From Pseudomonadota bacterium (GTDB lineage: Bacteria > Chloroflexota > UBA6077 > JAJPHF01), in contig JAJPHF010000066.1 of NCBI GenBank assembly GCA_021325365.1, forward strand, positions 1 to 59,937: 59,937 bases of DNA, written 5' to 3'. The translations under genes were made by a program, and so were the position numbers. Position 1 is the stretch's first letter. Each line of letters begins with the position of its first letter. This document shows, piece after piece, positions 15,748 through 24,138 of the stretch. The notes beneath the pieces were generated by a model. That model ran no database searches and had not been told where the DNA came from. It saw only the letters and a list, made by a program, of their open reading frames with translations.

Positions 15748-16725
15748 CTACTGGTAGAACTCCCACTCCTGGCCGAGGCCGCGCTCGCATGCGCGCCCGT
15801 ACACCCAGTTCGCGAACGCGACGTCGCCGAAGCCGCCTTGCGACTCCTTGAAAACGATCGTCTGATCGGGCGCCGTGCGGCCCGGCGCCCGGCCCACCAG
15901 CACGTCGCACAGCTCGTGGACGGCCGACCAGTCGAGCTGGCCGGCGTCGATCAGCTTGAGGAGCTGGTGCGGGTAGCGCCCCACGTCGAAGTACTGCTCC
16001 TCGTGCTCGCGGTCGCCGACGACGATGGTGTGGGCGGCGAGGTAGACGGATGGGTCCAGCTCACTGGGGCGGCCCATGCTGCCGACGAAGGCGCCGGGCG
16101 CCAGCCAGTCGGCGTGGAGCACGGGCTCCAGCGCGTCGGTAGCGACGTAGACCAGGTCCGCGTCGCGCACGGCGGCGGCGGCCTCGGCCGTGGCCTCGAC
16201 CGGCACGCCGAGCGCCTCCCGCGTTCGCGCGGCGAACGCCTCACGCCGCTCGGGATTGCGGCTGTGGACGCGGATACGCTCGACCGGGCGCACGTGGCAG
16301 GCCGCCTGGAGCAGGCTCAGGGCGTTGCGGCCGGTGCCGATCATGCCCACCGCGCGGGCGTCCGCGCGCGCCAGTAGCTCCGTGGCCACGCCGATCGTGC
16401 CGCCCGTCCGCAGCCGGCTGAAGGGATAGGCCATCACGCTAAGGAGGTCGCCCGATTCGGAGTCGTACAGCAGCGCCACCATGCGGTCGCCGCCCGACGC
16501 ATCGACGAATCCGGCGGCCGGGCCCAGGCGCACGCCCATGCGCTGGCTCTGGTGGAGCGCGCCGCTGACGATGCGCAGCGCCCCGCGCGGCACGTTGACG
16601 TGGCGCGGCGGCACGGCGGTCACGGCCCCGGCGGCCTGCTCGCGCAGCGCCTGGCGCGTCGCTTGCATCGCTTGCGGCAGGTCGAGCAGCCCCGCCACGT
16701 CGGCCTGGGACAGCAGCAGCGTCAT
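15748..16725 (-). CDS. Ornithine cyclodeaminase / mu-crystallin family protein
   Basis: A 325-residue NAD(P)-dependent enzyme. It shows the N-terminal substrate-binding part (VPPRHVNVPRGALRIVSGAL), the Rossmann motif GMIGTGRNALSLLQA, and the family blocks RIRVHSRNPERREAFAAR and GSMGRPSELDPSVY. Members act as ornithine cyclodeaminase, alanine or ketimine reductases. Key Asp/Lys residues vary, so the substrate is not assigned. I use ATG 16725 because MTLLLSQADVAGLLD is the usual family start and GGGAG lies upstream; an ATG at 16800 would add 25 unlikely residues. It precedes the solute-binding lipoprotein and may act on the same imported amino compound (inference). Confidence 0.85.
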   Translation of the reverse strand: MTLLLSQADVAGLLDLPQAMQATRQALREQAAGAVTAVPPRHVNVPRGALRIVSGALHQSQRMGVRLGPAAGFVDASGGDRMVALLYDSESGDLLSVMAYPFSRLRTGGTIGVATELLARADARAVGMIGTGRNALSLLQAACHVRPVERIRVHSRNPERREAFAARTREALGVPVEATAEAAAAVRDADLVYVATDALEPVLHADWLAPGAFVGSMGRPSELDPSVYLAAHTIVVGDREHEEQYFDVGRYPHQLLKLIDAGQLDWSAVHELCDVLVGRAPGRTAPDQTIVFKESQGGFGDVAFANWVYGRACERGLGQEWEFYQ

Positions 16726-16869
16726 GTCGGCACGTCTCCCGGCGCTCTCTGGATAGGGGCCCATTATACCCCCGTCCTTGGATGCATCCACGCTCACCAC
16801 GCGTGGTGGCCACCGGATCGGCGCGCATCGGCCGGCCGGGATGAGCGTCGTATCAGCGGAGCGGACGGG

Positions 16870-16899
16870 TTGGACATATTGATGCTAATTAAATATGCT
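16870..16899 (+). promoter_or_regulatory. Promoter for vapB-like gene, probably leaderless
   Basis: TTGGAC (16870-16875), an 18-base AT-rich spacer and TATGCT (16894-16899). The expected transcription start, 6-8 bases on, coincides with the ATG at 16907. No Shine-Dalgarno is present, so a leaderless mRNA is likely. Confidence 0.45.
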
Positions 16900-16906
16900 T
16901 TGACGT

Positions 16907-17158
16907 ATGCGAACCACCGTACGCCTCGATCCGGACCTGCTGCACGAAATCAAGCGCGCTGCGGCCGAGGACCACACGACGCTGACGGCGCTGCTGGAGC
17001 AAGCCGTGCGGGAGCTGCTAGCACGTCGCCGTCAAGCCCATCCACGGCCCCGCCTGCCGCTGCCGACCTACGCGGGGCGCGGACTCCAGCCTGGCGTTGA
17101 TCTCGACGACACCGCGGCGCTGCTCGATCTGATGGATCGCCGCGATGCTCCTGATTGA
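16907..17158 (+). CDS. vapB: VapB-like ribbon-helix-helix antitoxin
   Basis: An 83-residue DNA-binding antitoxin. MRTTVRLDPDLLHEIKRAA forms the beta strand and first helix of a ribbon-helix-helix. ALLEQAVRELLARR closes the DNA-binding domain, and the tail (GLQPGVDLDDTAALLDLMD) is the usual toxin-wrapping segment. It overlaps the toxin remnant by 14 bases. It normally neutralises a PIN-domain RNase and represses its own operon. Because the toxin downstream is internally deleted, the antitoxin may now be an orphan regulator. Confidence 0.85.
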   Translation: MRTTVRLDPDLLHEIKRAAAEDHTTLTALLEQAVRELLARRRQAHPRPRLPLPTYAGRGLQPGVDLDDTAALLDLMDRRDAPD

Positions 17159-17312
17159 CATCAGTATCCTGTGTCGCCAGACGCCAGCGCGGGGCAACCT
17201 GGTCCCGGACGCTTACCTCGCTGCGCTGGCAATCGAGTCGGGCAGCGAGTTCATCACCACCGACCGCGATTACGCCCGCTTCGCCGGCCTGCGCTGGCGC
17301 GCGCCGTTCTAA
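17145..17312 (+). pseudogene. vapC: VapC PIN-domain toxin, internally deleted
   Basis: A 55-residue frame joining the first nine residues of a PIN toxin (MLLIDISIL, with the first acidic residue D5) straight to its C-terminal third: ARGNLVPDAYLAALAIESGS, then ITTDRDYARFAGLRW. Full VapC proteins are about 130 aa, so roughly 75 residues, including a middle acidic catalytic residue, are gone without a frameshift. The product should not be an active RNase. An inverted-repeat hairpin begins 8 bases after the stop. The identification is from the sequence pattern; loss of activity is inference. Confidence 0.75.
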
Positions 17313-17320
17313 GCTGGTTT

Positions 17321-17371
17321 CCAAGGATGGTGTGTCAGTTTGGCGTAGCCAAACTGACACACCATCCTTGG
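17321..17371. repeat. Perfect 24-bp inverted repeat, 3-nt loop (hairpin A)
   Basis: Arms 17321-17344 and 17348-17371 are exact complements around GTA. The inner core reads GTTTGGC-GTA-GCCAAAC. A homologous element at 56415-56459 has the same loop and flank (GCCAGA) but different stem bases, each compensated. There is no T-run, so a classic terminator is not supported. Confidence 0.8.
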
Positions 17372-17483
17372 CCAGATGCTTCGCCCAGCACCGGCCCGTA
17401 CGCACCCGCACGCCTCGCGGTTCCATTGCCTCCCGCCCGCAAACGCTCTAGCATCGGGCAGATGACGACGAAGGGAGGGCGCG

Positions 17484-18704
17484 ATGGCCGAGGCGATGCG
17501 CGATCCGGTGTTCGTGGACTGGCAGCTCCCCACCTTCTCGATGGAGGAGCGCGAGCGGCGCTGGGGCCGCGTGCGCGCGCTCATGCGGCGCGACGGCATC
17601 GACTGCATCGTGGGGCTGAACAGCACCGGCACCCACAACCGCAACCAGGCCGACGTGCGCTACCTGACGCAGCTCGGCAACAACTGCGAGGAGGTCGAGG
17701 TCTGCTTCCCGCTGGAAGGCAAGGTCACGGCGATCACCAATCGTGGCGGCTACTGGCCCGCCGGCGATTGGGTAGGTGAGACGATGCGCTCGGGGCGCGG
17801 TTGGGCGCGCGCGCTCGTCCAGTGCTTGCAGGAAGCGGGCATGCAGCGCGCGACGATCGGCATCTGTGGCCTGACCCACGGCGCGTACGCGGTCGTGCGC
17901 CAGCGCGACGGCTACGCGGGCTATACGGCGGTGCGGCAGCTTGAAGCGGCGCTGCCCGAAGCGCGCTTCGTCAGCGCGACCGACCTGATGGGCGAGGCGC
18001 GGTTCGTGAAGAGCCCCGAGGAGATCGCCTTCCTGCGCCAGGCCACCGCGATCGCCGAGCGCAGCCTGCACGCGCTGCTGCAGACGGCACGGGTGGGTGT
18101 GTTCGAGCCGCTCATCATGGCGCAGATGTACCAGGCGGCGATCGCGGCGGGCGGCAGCATGCCGATCATGTTCGGCTGGACGTCGGGCCCGTTCGGCGCC
18201 GCGTACCACCGCATCGAGCAGCCCACGCACCGACTGGTGCGGAGCGGCGACTACCTGCACGTGGAGATCGAGGGCCGCTGGGGCGGCTACACGGGCCAGC
18301 TCGACCAGTCGGTCACCTTCGGCGACGTGCCGGCCTGGGCGCCCGACGCTTACGCGGCGGCCGTTGAGTGTTTCTGGGACATCGTGCAGGCGATGCGGCC
18401 GGGCGTCACCTTCGGCGAGTTGAAGGCTGCCGCCGAGCGCATCAACCGCGGCGGGAAGGCGACCGGGGCGCTCACGCTGCACGGGCGCGGGCTGGGCGAC
18501 GACGGGCCGCTCATCACGAACCAATCGCAGCCGGCCGTGGACGCCGCGCCGCTGCAAGTGGGCAACGTGTTCGTCGTCAAGCCGACGACCACCTACAACG
18601 GCCAGGACGACGTGGGCCACGTGGGCGACACGGTCGTCGTCACGGCGACGGGTGCCGAGCGCCTGGGCACGCGGCCGCTCGAGCACTACTGGCACCTGAA
18701 CTGA
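17484..18704 (+). CDS. M24-family (pita-bread fold) protein, metal ligands not conserved
   Basis: A 406-residue paralogue of the gene at 18735. N-terminal creatinase-like domain: ERERRWGRVRALMRRDGIDC, then NQADVRYLTQLGNN. C-terminal M24 fold: RFVKSPEEIAFLRQA, GDYLHVEIEGRWGGYTGQLD, HGRGLGDDGPLI and VFVVKP...GHVGDTVVVT. The usual second-shell EP and ED metal-ligand motifs read KP and GD, so dinuclear metal binding is unlikely. ATG 17484 follows GAAGGGAGGGCG. No signal peptide. It is 30 bases ahead of its paralogue and surely co-transcribed. Substrate unknown; a creatinase-like C-N hydrolase would be one possibility. Confidence 0.8.
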   Translation: MAEAMRDPVFVDWQLPTFSMEERERRWGRVRALMRRDGIDCIVGLNSTGTHNRNQADVRYLTQLGNNCEEVEVCFPLEGKVTAITNRGGYWPAGDWVGETMRSGRGWARALVQCLQEAGMQRATIGICGLTHGAYAVVRQRDGYAGYTAVRQLEAALPEARFVSATDLMGEARFVKSPEEIAFLRQATAIAERSLHALLQTARVGVFEPLIMAQMYQAAIAAGGSMPIMFGWTSGPFGAAYHRIEQPTHRLVRSGDYLHVEIEGRWGGYTGQLDQSVTFGDVPAWAPDAYAAAVECFWDIVQAMRPGVTFGELKAAAERINRGGKATGALTLHGRGLGDDGPLITNQSQPAVDAAPLQVGNVFVVKPTTTYNGQDDVGHVGDTVVVTATGAERLGTRPLEHYWHLN

Positions 18705-18734
18705 GCCCACCCGGCCCGACGCAGAGGAGGGAGC

Positions 18735-20006
18735 ATGGCCGCGCTCCGCGAGCTTGGACAGCAGGAGTACGCGCGCTCGCAGGACCTGTCGTATCCATAT
18801 CCCCGCTTCTCGCTGGCCGAGCGCGACCGGCGCTGGGCGGCCGTGCGCGCGGAGATGGCGCGGGCCGGGGTGGACGTGCTGGTGGGCACGAACAACTCGG
18901 GCCATTGGGACCACTGGCAGAGCGACGTGCGCTACCTGACGCAGATCGGCGGGAACAATGTGGACGCGGGCGTCGTCTTCCCTATCGAAGGCGAGCCGAC
19001 GGGGTTCGCCATCAACGATCTCTACTGGGGCATCGCGGCCCCCTTCTGGCTGCGCGACCTGCGGCCGACCAACTGGCGCTGGGGCGAGGCGATCGGCCGG
19101 CGGCTCCGGGAGCTAACGGCCGAGCTGGGCAAGCCGGACCTCGTCGTGGCGATCACGGGGCTCGCGGGGGTGCTCCGCGCGCCCGAGGGCACGGCCGCCT
19201 GGGGCACCGTCGAGCGGGTCCGCGAGCTGGTGCCCCAGGCGCGGATCGTGAACGGCACGGACCTCTGCCGCTACCCGCGCTACGTCAAGAGCGACGAAGA
19301 GATCGCCATGCTGCAGCGGTCGGTAGACCTTATCGAGAAGGCTGTCGAGGCGATGCGCGCCACCGCGCGGCCGGGCGTGCAGGAGAGCGTCGTCTACGCC
19401 AACATGATCCAGGCCATGATCGCCGACGGCGGCGAGATTCCCACCATGCTCTCGTGGCTGTCGGGGCCGTGGGGCCGGCTCTCGCGGCGGCTGACGATCG
19501 CCACCGAGCGAGTGATGGCGAAGGGCGACGCCATCCAGAACGAGATCGAGGCGCGCTACGCGGGCTATTGCGCGCAGCAGGCGCAGCCGCTGTTCCTCGG
19601 CCCGGTGCCGGCCGACGTGCAGGACATGTTCCAGTGGCAGCGCGAGGCGTTCGCGGCGGCGCTGGCGGCGATGCGCCCCGGCGCCACGTTCCAGGAGGTG
19701 ATCGACGCGGCGCGCGGCGTGGGCGAGCGCTCGGCCAAGTACCGGACGAGCATCATCATCCACGGCCGCGGGCTGGGTGACGATTGGCCACTGGTGGTCG
19801 AGAACCGCGCGGCCGGCGGCACGGGCGACCTGCTCAGCCGCCCGCTCGAAGCGTCCACGGTGTTCGTCGTGAAGCCGAGCGCCCACCCGCGCGACTCGGA
19901 CTACCGCGGCGAGCGCATCACCTGGGCTGACACCGTGCAAGTCACGGCGGCGGGCGCGCGCCGCATGGGCGCGCGCCCGCCGGGCTTGCTCTCGGTCGAG
20001 TGCTGA
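18735..20006 (+). CDS. M24-family (pita-bread fold) protein, metal ligands not conserved
   Basis: A 423-residue protein closely related to the preceding one: FSLAERDRRWAAVRAEMARA, SDVRYLTQIGGNNVD, RYVKSDEEIAMLQRSVDLIE, AIQNEIEARYAGYCAQQAQP, IIIHGRGLGDDWPLVVE and VFVVKPSAHPRDSDY. Again KP replaces EP and WADTV replaces the canonical EDTV, pointing to the same loss of metal ligands. Start at ATG 18735 with AGAGGAGGGAGC upstream. The pair could be a heteromer. In several lineages such M24 pairs sit beside ABC importers for peptides or betaines; here only a lone solute-binding gene is near. Confidence 0.8.
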   Translation: MAALRELGQQEYARSQDLSYPYPRFSLAERDRRWAAVRAEMARAGVDVLVGTNNSGHWDHWQSDVRYLTQIGGNNVDAGVVFPIEGEPTGFAINDLYWGIAAPFWLRDLRPTNWRWGEAIGRRLRELTAELGKPDLVVAITGLAGVLRAPEGTAAWGTVERVRELVPQARIVNGTDLCRYPRYVKSDEEIAMLQRSVDLIEKAVEAMRATARPGVQESVVYANMIQAMIADGGEIPTMLSWLSGPWGRLSRRLTIATERVMAKGDAIQNEIEARYAGYCAQQAQPLFLGPVPADVQDMFQWQREAFAAALAAMRPGATFQEVIDAARGVGERSAKYRTSIIIHGRGLGDDWPLVVENRAAGGTGDLLSRPLEASTVFVVKPSAHPRDSDYRGERITWADTVQVTAAGARRMGARPPGLLSVEC

Positions 20007-20099
20007 CCCCTTGTCCGTGACCCTCCTTCCCCACCGGGGGATGGGGGCTGGCGGAGCCTTTCGTCGGGACGTGGGCCAAGCCGGGGACCAATCGGAGCG

Positions 20100-21176
20100 T
20101 CAGGCGTGGGCGGCGGCGAAGGCGCGCATGTGCGCGGCGAGGGCGGCGCAGCCGGCTTCGGGCAGGCCGTTGTAGAGGCTGGCGCGCACGCCGCCGACGG
20201 TACGGTAGCCTTTCAGGCCGATCATGCCCTGGGCCTCGGCCTCGGCCAGGAAGCGCTCGGTTAGCTCCTCGGTGGGCAGGCGGAAGACGACGTTCATGCG
20301 GCTGCGATCGGCGCGGTTCGCCACGGGGGCGCGGTAGAAGGCCGGCGCGGCGTCGATGGCGTCATAGACGAGCGCCGCCTTGCGCTCGTTGCGCTCCTCG
20401 ATCGCGGCGAGGCCGCCCTGGCGCTCCAGCCAGCGCAGGGTCTCCAGCAGCACGTAGATGCCGAAGGTCGGCGGCGTGTTCAGGCAGGACTTGGCCTTGG
20501 CGTGGACCTGGAAGTTGAAGATCGGCGGCACCGAGGCGGGGATGCGCTCGTAGAGGTCTTTCCGCACGATGGCCAGCACGACGCCCGCGATGCCGAGGTT
20601 CTTCTGGGTGCCGCCGAACAGCAGCGCGAACTTGCCGACGTCCAGCGGCCGCGCCAGGAACTCCGAGCTGACGTCGGCGATCAGGCAGGGATGGTTGGGG
20701 AAGGTGGGCCAGCGCGTCCCGTAGATCGTCTCGTTTGAGCAGAGGTAGAGGTAGCTGGCATCGGGCGTGGGCTGCCAGTCGGTCGGCGTGCGGTCGAAGC
20801 CGGTCGCCTTGCTAGAGCCGACGACGTTCACGGTGCCGTAGGGCTGGGCCGCCTCGGCCGCCTTCGTCGTCCACTCGCCGTTGACGACGTAGTCGGCCGA
20901 GCCGCGCAGGAAGTTCATGGGGATCGTGGTGAACAGCTGCGTGGCGCCGCCCTGCAAGAACAGTACGTCGTAATTGTCGGGGATGCCTAGCAGGGCGCGG
21001 CAGCGGGCGATCGTCTCGTCGAGGACGGCGTCGACCTCCGGCCCGCGGTGGCTCAGCTCGGCGATGCCGGCGCCCATGCCATTGTAGTCAAGCAGCGCCC
21101 GCGCGGAGGCGTCGAGCACTTCGGGCGGGATCGTGGCTGGCCCCGCGCTGAAATTGAACAGCCGCTTGCTTTCCAT
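20100..21176 (-). CDS. serC: Phosphoserine aminotransferase
   Basis: A 358-residue PLP enzyme converting 3-phosphohydroxypyruvate and glutamate to phosphoserine, in serine biosynthesis. Family blocks are clear: FSAGPATIPPEVLDAS, MGAGIAELSHRGPEV, LFLQGGATQLFTTIPMNFL, YLYLCSNETIYGTRWP, DVSSEFLARPLDVGKFALLF and GGTQKNLG with the PLP lysine. The C-terminal GLKGYRTVGGVRASLYN is also standard. Length matches the family. It stands alone; no serA or serB is in the window. Confidence 0.96.
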   Translation of the reverse strand: MESKRLFNFSAGPATIPPEVLDASARALLDYNGMGAGIAELSHRGPEVDAVLDETIARCRALLGIPDNYDVLFLQGGATQLFTTIPMNFLRGSADYVVNGEWTTKAAEAAQPYGTVNVVGSSKATGFDRTPTDWQPTPDASYLYLCSNETIYGTRWPTFPNHPCLIADVSSEFLARPLDVGKFALLFGGTQKNLGIAGVVLAIVRKDLYERIPASVPPIFNFQVHAKAKSCLNTPPTFGIYVLLETLRWLERQGGLAAIEERNERKAALVYDAIDAAPAFYRAPVANRADRSRMNVVFRLPTEELTERFLAEAEAQGMIGLKGYRTVGGVRASLYNGLPEAGCAALAAHMRAFAAAHA

Positions 21177-21291
21177 GCCTCACCCCCGCCGCCCCGGCGA
21201 ATTCAGCGGGCGTTGCCGCCCGCTGAATGGTACCGCAGCGGCGCCATCTGTGTCCCGGCGTGGGCCAGTTGGCATGGGCGATGGCGAGGCG

Positions 21292-21630
21292 CTAGCCGGC
21301 GGCGGCGCGCTCGAGGTCCGCGAGGCAGGTGGCGAGCTCGGCCGCGCTGGTGAGGGTAAGCAGGGCGACAGTGGTGCGGGTGGTGGTGTCCACCAGGTGG
21401 TACGTGCGCCCGCCCAGCGTCACGTCGCGCGCCTGCTCGGGCGCCACGTCGCGGGTGAGGGTGAAGCGGAGCCGGCCGCCGCCGTCGACCACGACGACGG
21501 CCACGCCGCCGGCCACGCCCTCCCGGCGCGCGCTGAGCTGCGTTACGCCGGGCGGGGTGGGGTCGGCGTCGTAGCCGGCTCGCTCCAGCGCGTCCGCCAA
21601 CTTGTCGGGATCGAAGCGAAATGCTGCCAC
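21292..21630 (-). CDS. Small hypothetical protein (112 aa)
   Basis: A 112-residue soluble protein, not recognised. It begins MAAFRFDPDKLADALERAGY and is mostly alternating strands (GVAVVVVDGGGRLRFTLTRD, GGRTYHLVDTTTRTTVALLT), ending in a helix. No cysteines beyond one, and no signal. It follows the phospholipase D gene by 10 bases with a GAGGAGCGGCC site, so the two are co-transcribed. Confidence 0.65.
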   Translation of the reverse strand: MAAFRFDPDKLADALERAGYDADPTPPGVTQLSARREGVAGGVAVVVVDGGGRLRFTLTRDVAPEQARDVTLGGRTYHLVDTTTRTTVALLTLTSAAELATCLADLERAAAG

Positions 21631-21640
21631 GGGCCGCTCC

Positions 21641-22747
21641 TCAGTGGGCCTCGCTCCAGTCGTGCTCGAACACGTCGTGGAGGCGGTGCAGGTAGGTCGC
21701 GTCGCTCACCAGCACGCCTAGCTCCCGGTTCTGGTCGAGCGAGGCGGTCGAGATGTTCTCGGAGCCGACGAAGGCGCCCGCCCCGCTGGCGCCCTCGTCC
21801 GCCAGGATCATCTTGGCGTGAATGTAGGGCGTCGCGATCAAGCGCACCTGGGCGCCGGCCTGGCTGATGCGCTGGCGGCCGGGCTCGTTCGGGTCGTTGC
21901 CGCCGCCGCCGCCCGTCATCAGCACCCGCACCGCGACCTGGCGCTGCGCCGCTTGCGCGAGCGCCTGCTCGGTCTCGGCGTCCTGCATCTCCTCGTTGTA
22001 GATCTCCAGCGTGCGCTTGGCGCCGCGGATGACGTCCAGGGTCTTGGCGCGCGAGTTGTCGGGGCTCCAGACGAGGCTGGGCTGGCCGGGGTGGACCGCC
22101 TGGCGGTCCCAGTCGGCCTCGAACACCTGCTCGATCTCGGCGACGGCGGCCGGGTCGGTGACGCGCACGGCGAACTCGCGGTTGCGGGTGAAGGCGCTGG
22201 CCGTGAGATTCAGCGTCATCACCCAGGCGGTAGACCCGTCGAGCACGAGCGTCTTCTGGTGGGTGAGGCGAAAGGCGGGGTTTGACCAGGCGGTCGTCAC
22301 GCCGGCGGCCTGGAGGTCTTGCGCGACCGCGCCATTGCCCGGCCCGCCGCCGTAGGGATGCTCCTCCAGCATCACGCGCACGCGGACGCCGCGGGCCTGG
22401 GCGGCCTTGAGCGCGGCGATGGTCTGCCGGTCGGAGAGCAGGTAGATGACGAGGTCCACACTCTGCTGAGCGCCGTTGATCGCCCGCTCGATGGCCGTGC
22501 GGCCCTCGTCGGGCTCGACGAGCAGGCCGGGGACCGATTCACCTTGCACGCGCCGGCTGCGGCTGCTCGCGCTCGCGCGACTCGGGCGCTCGGCGCCGCG
22601 CTCCTGGCCGGTGCGCGCGGGGCGCACGGTCGGCGTGGGCGCGGGCGCCGGCTGCGGCGAGCCGCCCGAGCAGCCCGCGGTCCCGAGGGCCACGACCAGC
22701 GCCAGGCCCAGCGCCAGCCAGCGTGCCGCACTCGCCTCGCGTGCCAT
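21641..22747 (-). CDS. Phospholipase D-family lipoprotein
   Basis: A 368-residue protein with a lipoprotein signal (lipobox GTAGC, Cys26) and a Pro/Arg/Ser-rich linker. Two phospholipase D half-domains follow. The first has HQKTLVLD with AWVMTLNLTASAFTRNREFAV; the second has IHAKMILAD with AFVGSENISTASLDQNRELGV. Both HxK(x)4D motifs are intact, so it should be active as a phosphodiesterase on the outer face of the membrane (lipid, nucleic acid or cell-wall polymer). It is divergent from the hydrogenase operon, with a 283-base shared upstream region. Confidence 0.92.
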   Translation of the reverse strand: MAREASAARWLALGLALVVALGTAGCSGGSPQPAPAPTPTVRPARTGQERGAERPSRASASSRSRRVQGESVPGLLVEPDEGRTAIERAINGAQQSVDLVIYLLSDRQTIAALKAAQARGVRVRVMLEEHPYGGGPGNGAVAQDLQAAGVTTAWSNPAFRLTHQKTLVLDGSTAWVMTLNLTASAFTRNREFAVRVTDPAAVAEIEQVFEADWDRQAVHPGQPSLVWSPDNSRAKTLDVIRGAKRTLEIYNEEMQDAETEQALAQAAQRQVAVRVLMTGGGGGNDPNEPGRQRISQAGAQVRLIATPYIHAKMILADEGASGAGAFVGSENISTASLDQNRELGVLVSDATYLHRLHDVFEHDWSEAH

Positions 22748-22906
22748 AGTCCTCCATCTCCTGATCGGCGTCGCGCGCCGGGTCAGGGCGCTTGCGGCGC
22801 TTCCCCGGCCCGCCAGCGCTCGTCGTCGGGCGTGGCACGCGCTCTGTGGTCCCGCGCCCTGCCGCTCGTCGCCGGTGGGGGCAGCTTAGCACGCGAGATG
22901 ATTCCA

Positions 22907-22922
22907 TGCGAGGCGCCTCGCA
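22907..22922. promoter_or_regulatory. 16-bp perfect palindrome upstream of the hydrogenase operon
   Basis: TGCGAGGCGCCTCGCA is self-complementary and lies 109 bases before the hhyS start in the divergent spacer. A small TGGGG/CCCCA hairpin (22997-23012) sits next to the hhyS ribosome binding site. No clear -35/-10 pair was identified, so an operator role is a guess. Confidence 0.35.
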
Positions 22923-23030
22923 AGCAGTTTCGTTCAGGGCGTGTTCAGGCGCAGGGGAGGCGCGTACAGGCTGACCTCACGCTCCGCGTTGCAAGATGGG
23001 GCTGGGACCCCAGAGTAGGAGGCAGCGGCT

Positions 23031-24122
23031 GTGGCTAGAACCCCATCCGACATCCCCAACCAGGCGACGTCTAGCCAGGAGCGGCAAGGAGCGGCGCGCG
23101 GCGTGGACGAAGTCCACATCCTGTGGACCTCGGAAGGGATGAGCTGCGACGGCGACACGGTGTCGGTCACGGCCGCGATGCAGCCGAGCCTCGAGGACGT
23201 TGTGCTGGGCGTGATTCCGGGGCTGCCAAAGGTCCACCTGCACAACAAGGTCCTGGCCTACTCGTTGGGCGGGCAGGAGTTCATGGCAGCCTTCCACCAG
23301 GCGGCCCGGGGCGAGCTGGACCCGTTCGTCCTGGTCGTCGAGGGCTCGATCCCCAACGAGAACATCAACGGCGACGGCTACTGGACGTCCATGGGCAACG
23401 ACCCGGCCACGGGCGAGCCGATCACGCTCAATACGTGGCTCGACCGCTTGGCGCCGCGCGCCTGGGCGGTCGTGGCGATCGGCACCTGCGCAGCCTACGG
23501 CGGCATCCACGCGATGGCGGGCAACGCTACTGGCTGCATGGGCCTGGCGGACTATCTCGGCTGGGACTTCCGCTCCAAGGCCGGCCTGCCGATCGTGAAC
23601 GTGCCGGGGTGCCCGGTGCAGCCGGACAACTTCATGGAGACGCTGCTCTGGCTGCTCTACCAGGCGGCCGGGCTCTCGCCGATGATCCCCCTCGACGATG
23701 CGCTGCGCCCCACCTGGCTGTTCGGGAAGACGGTCCACGAGGGCTGCGACCGCGCCGGGTACTACGAGCAGGGCGACTTCGCGCTGGACTACAACTCGCC
23801 GAAGTGCCTGGTCAAGACCGGCTGCTGGGGACCGGTCGTCAACTGCAACGTGCCGAAGCGCGGCTGGATGGCGGGCATCGGCGGCTGCCCGAACGTCGGC
23901 GGCATCTGTATCGGCTGCACCATGCCGGGCTTCCCCGACAAGTTCATGCCGTTCATGGACGAGCCGCCGGGCGGGACCGTCTCCTCGAACGTGACGACCG
24001 TCTACGGGGCGCTGATTCGCCGCCTGCGCGGCATCACCAACCACGCCGTCAACCGGGAGCCGAAGTGGCGCCACAAGGGCCCGGCGCTGACGACGGGCTA
24101 CAACCCGCGCTGGCCGCGCTAG
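23031..24122 (+). CDS. hhyS: [NiFe]-hydrogenase small subunit, group 1h type (HhyS)
   Basis: A 363-residue electron-transfer subunit of a high-affinity H2-oxidising hydrogenase. Proximal cluster ligands are Cys39, Asp42 (SEGMSCDGDTVS, where most hydrogenases have CxxC), Cys153 (GTCAAYGG) and Cys194 (VPGCPVQP). The 3Cys/1Asp pattern is that described for the oxygen-insensitive Ralstonia eutropha actinobacterial-type enzyme. Distal and medial ligands lie in TVHEGCDRAGYYEQGDF, SPKCLVKTGCWGPVVNCN, GIGGCPNVGGICIGC. There is no Tat signal (RR) at the N terminus, so it is cytosolic or membrane-attached by a partner. GTG 23031 follows AGGAGG. Subgroup 1l is the alternative; a tree is needed to separate it. 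Confidence 0.96.
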   Translation: MARTPSDIPNQATSSQERQGAARGVDEVHILWTSEGMSCDGDTVSVTAAMQPSLEDVVLGVIPGLPKVHLHNKVLAYSLGGQEFMAAFHQAARGELDPFVLVVEGSIPNENINGDGYWTSMGNDPATGEPITLNTWLDRLAPRAWAVVAIGTCAAYGGIHAMAGNATGCMGLADYLGWDFRSKAGLPIVNVPGCPVQPDNFMETLLWLLYQAAGLSPMIPLDDALRPTWLFGKTVHEGCDRAGYYEQGDFALDYNSPKCLVKTGCWGPVVNCNVPKRGWMAGIGGCPNVGGICIGCTMPGFPDKFMPFMDEPPGGTVSSNVTTVYGALIRRLRGITNHAVNREPKWRHKGPALTTGYNPRWPR

Positions 24123-24138
24123 CGAGGAGGCAGGAGCA

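Noticed and set aside
17321..17371. Hairpin A as an intrinsic terminator
   Set aside because: There is no T-run on either strand after the stem, and the homologous hairpin B also lacks one.
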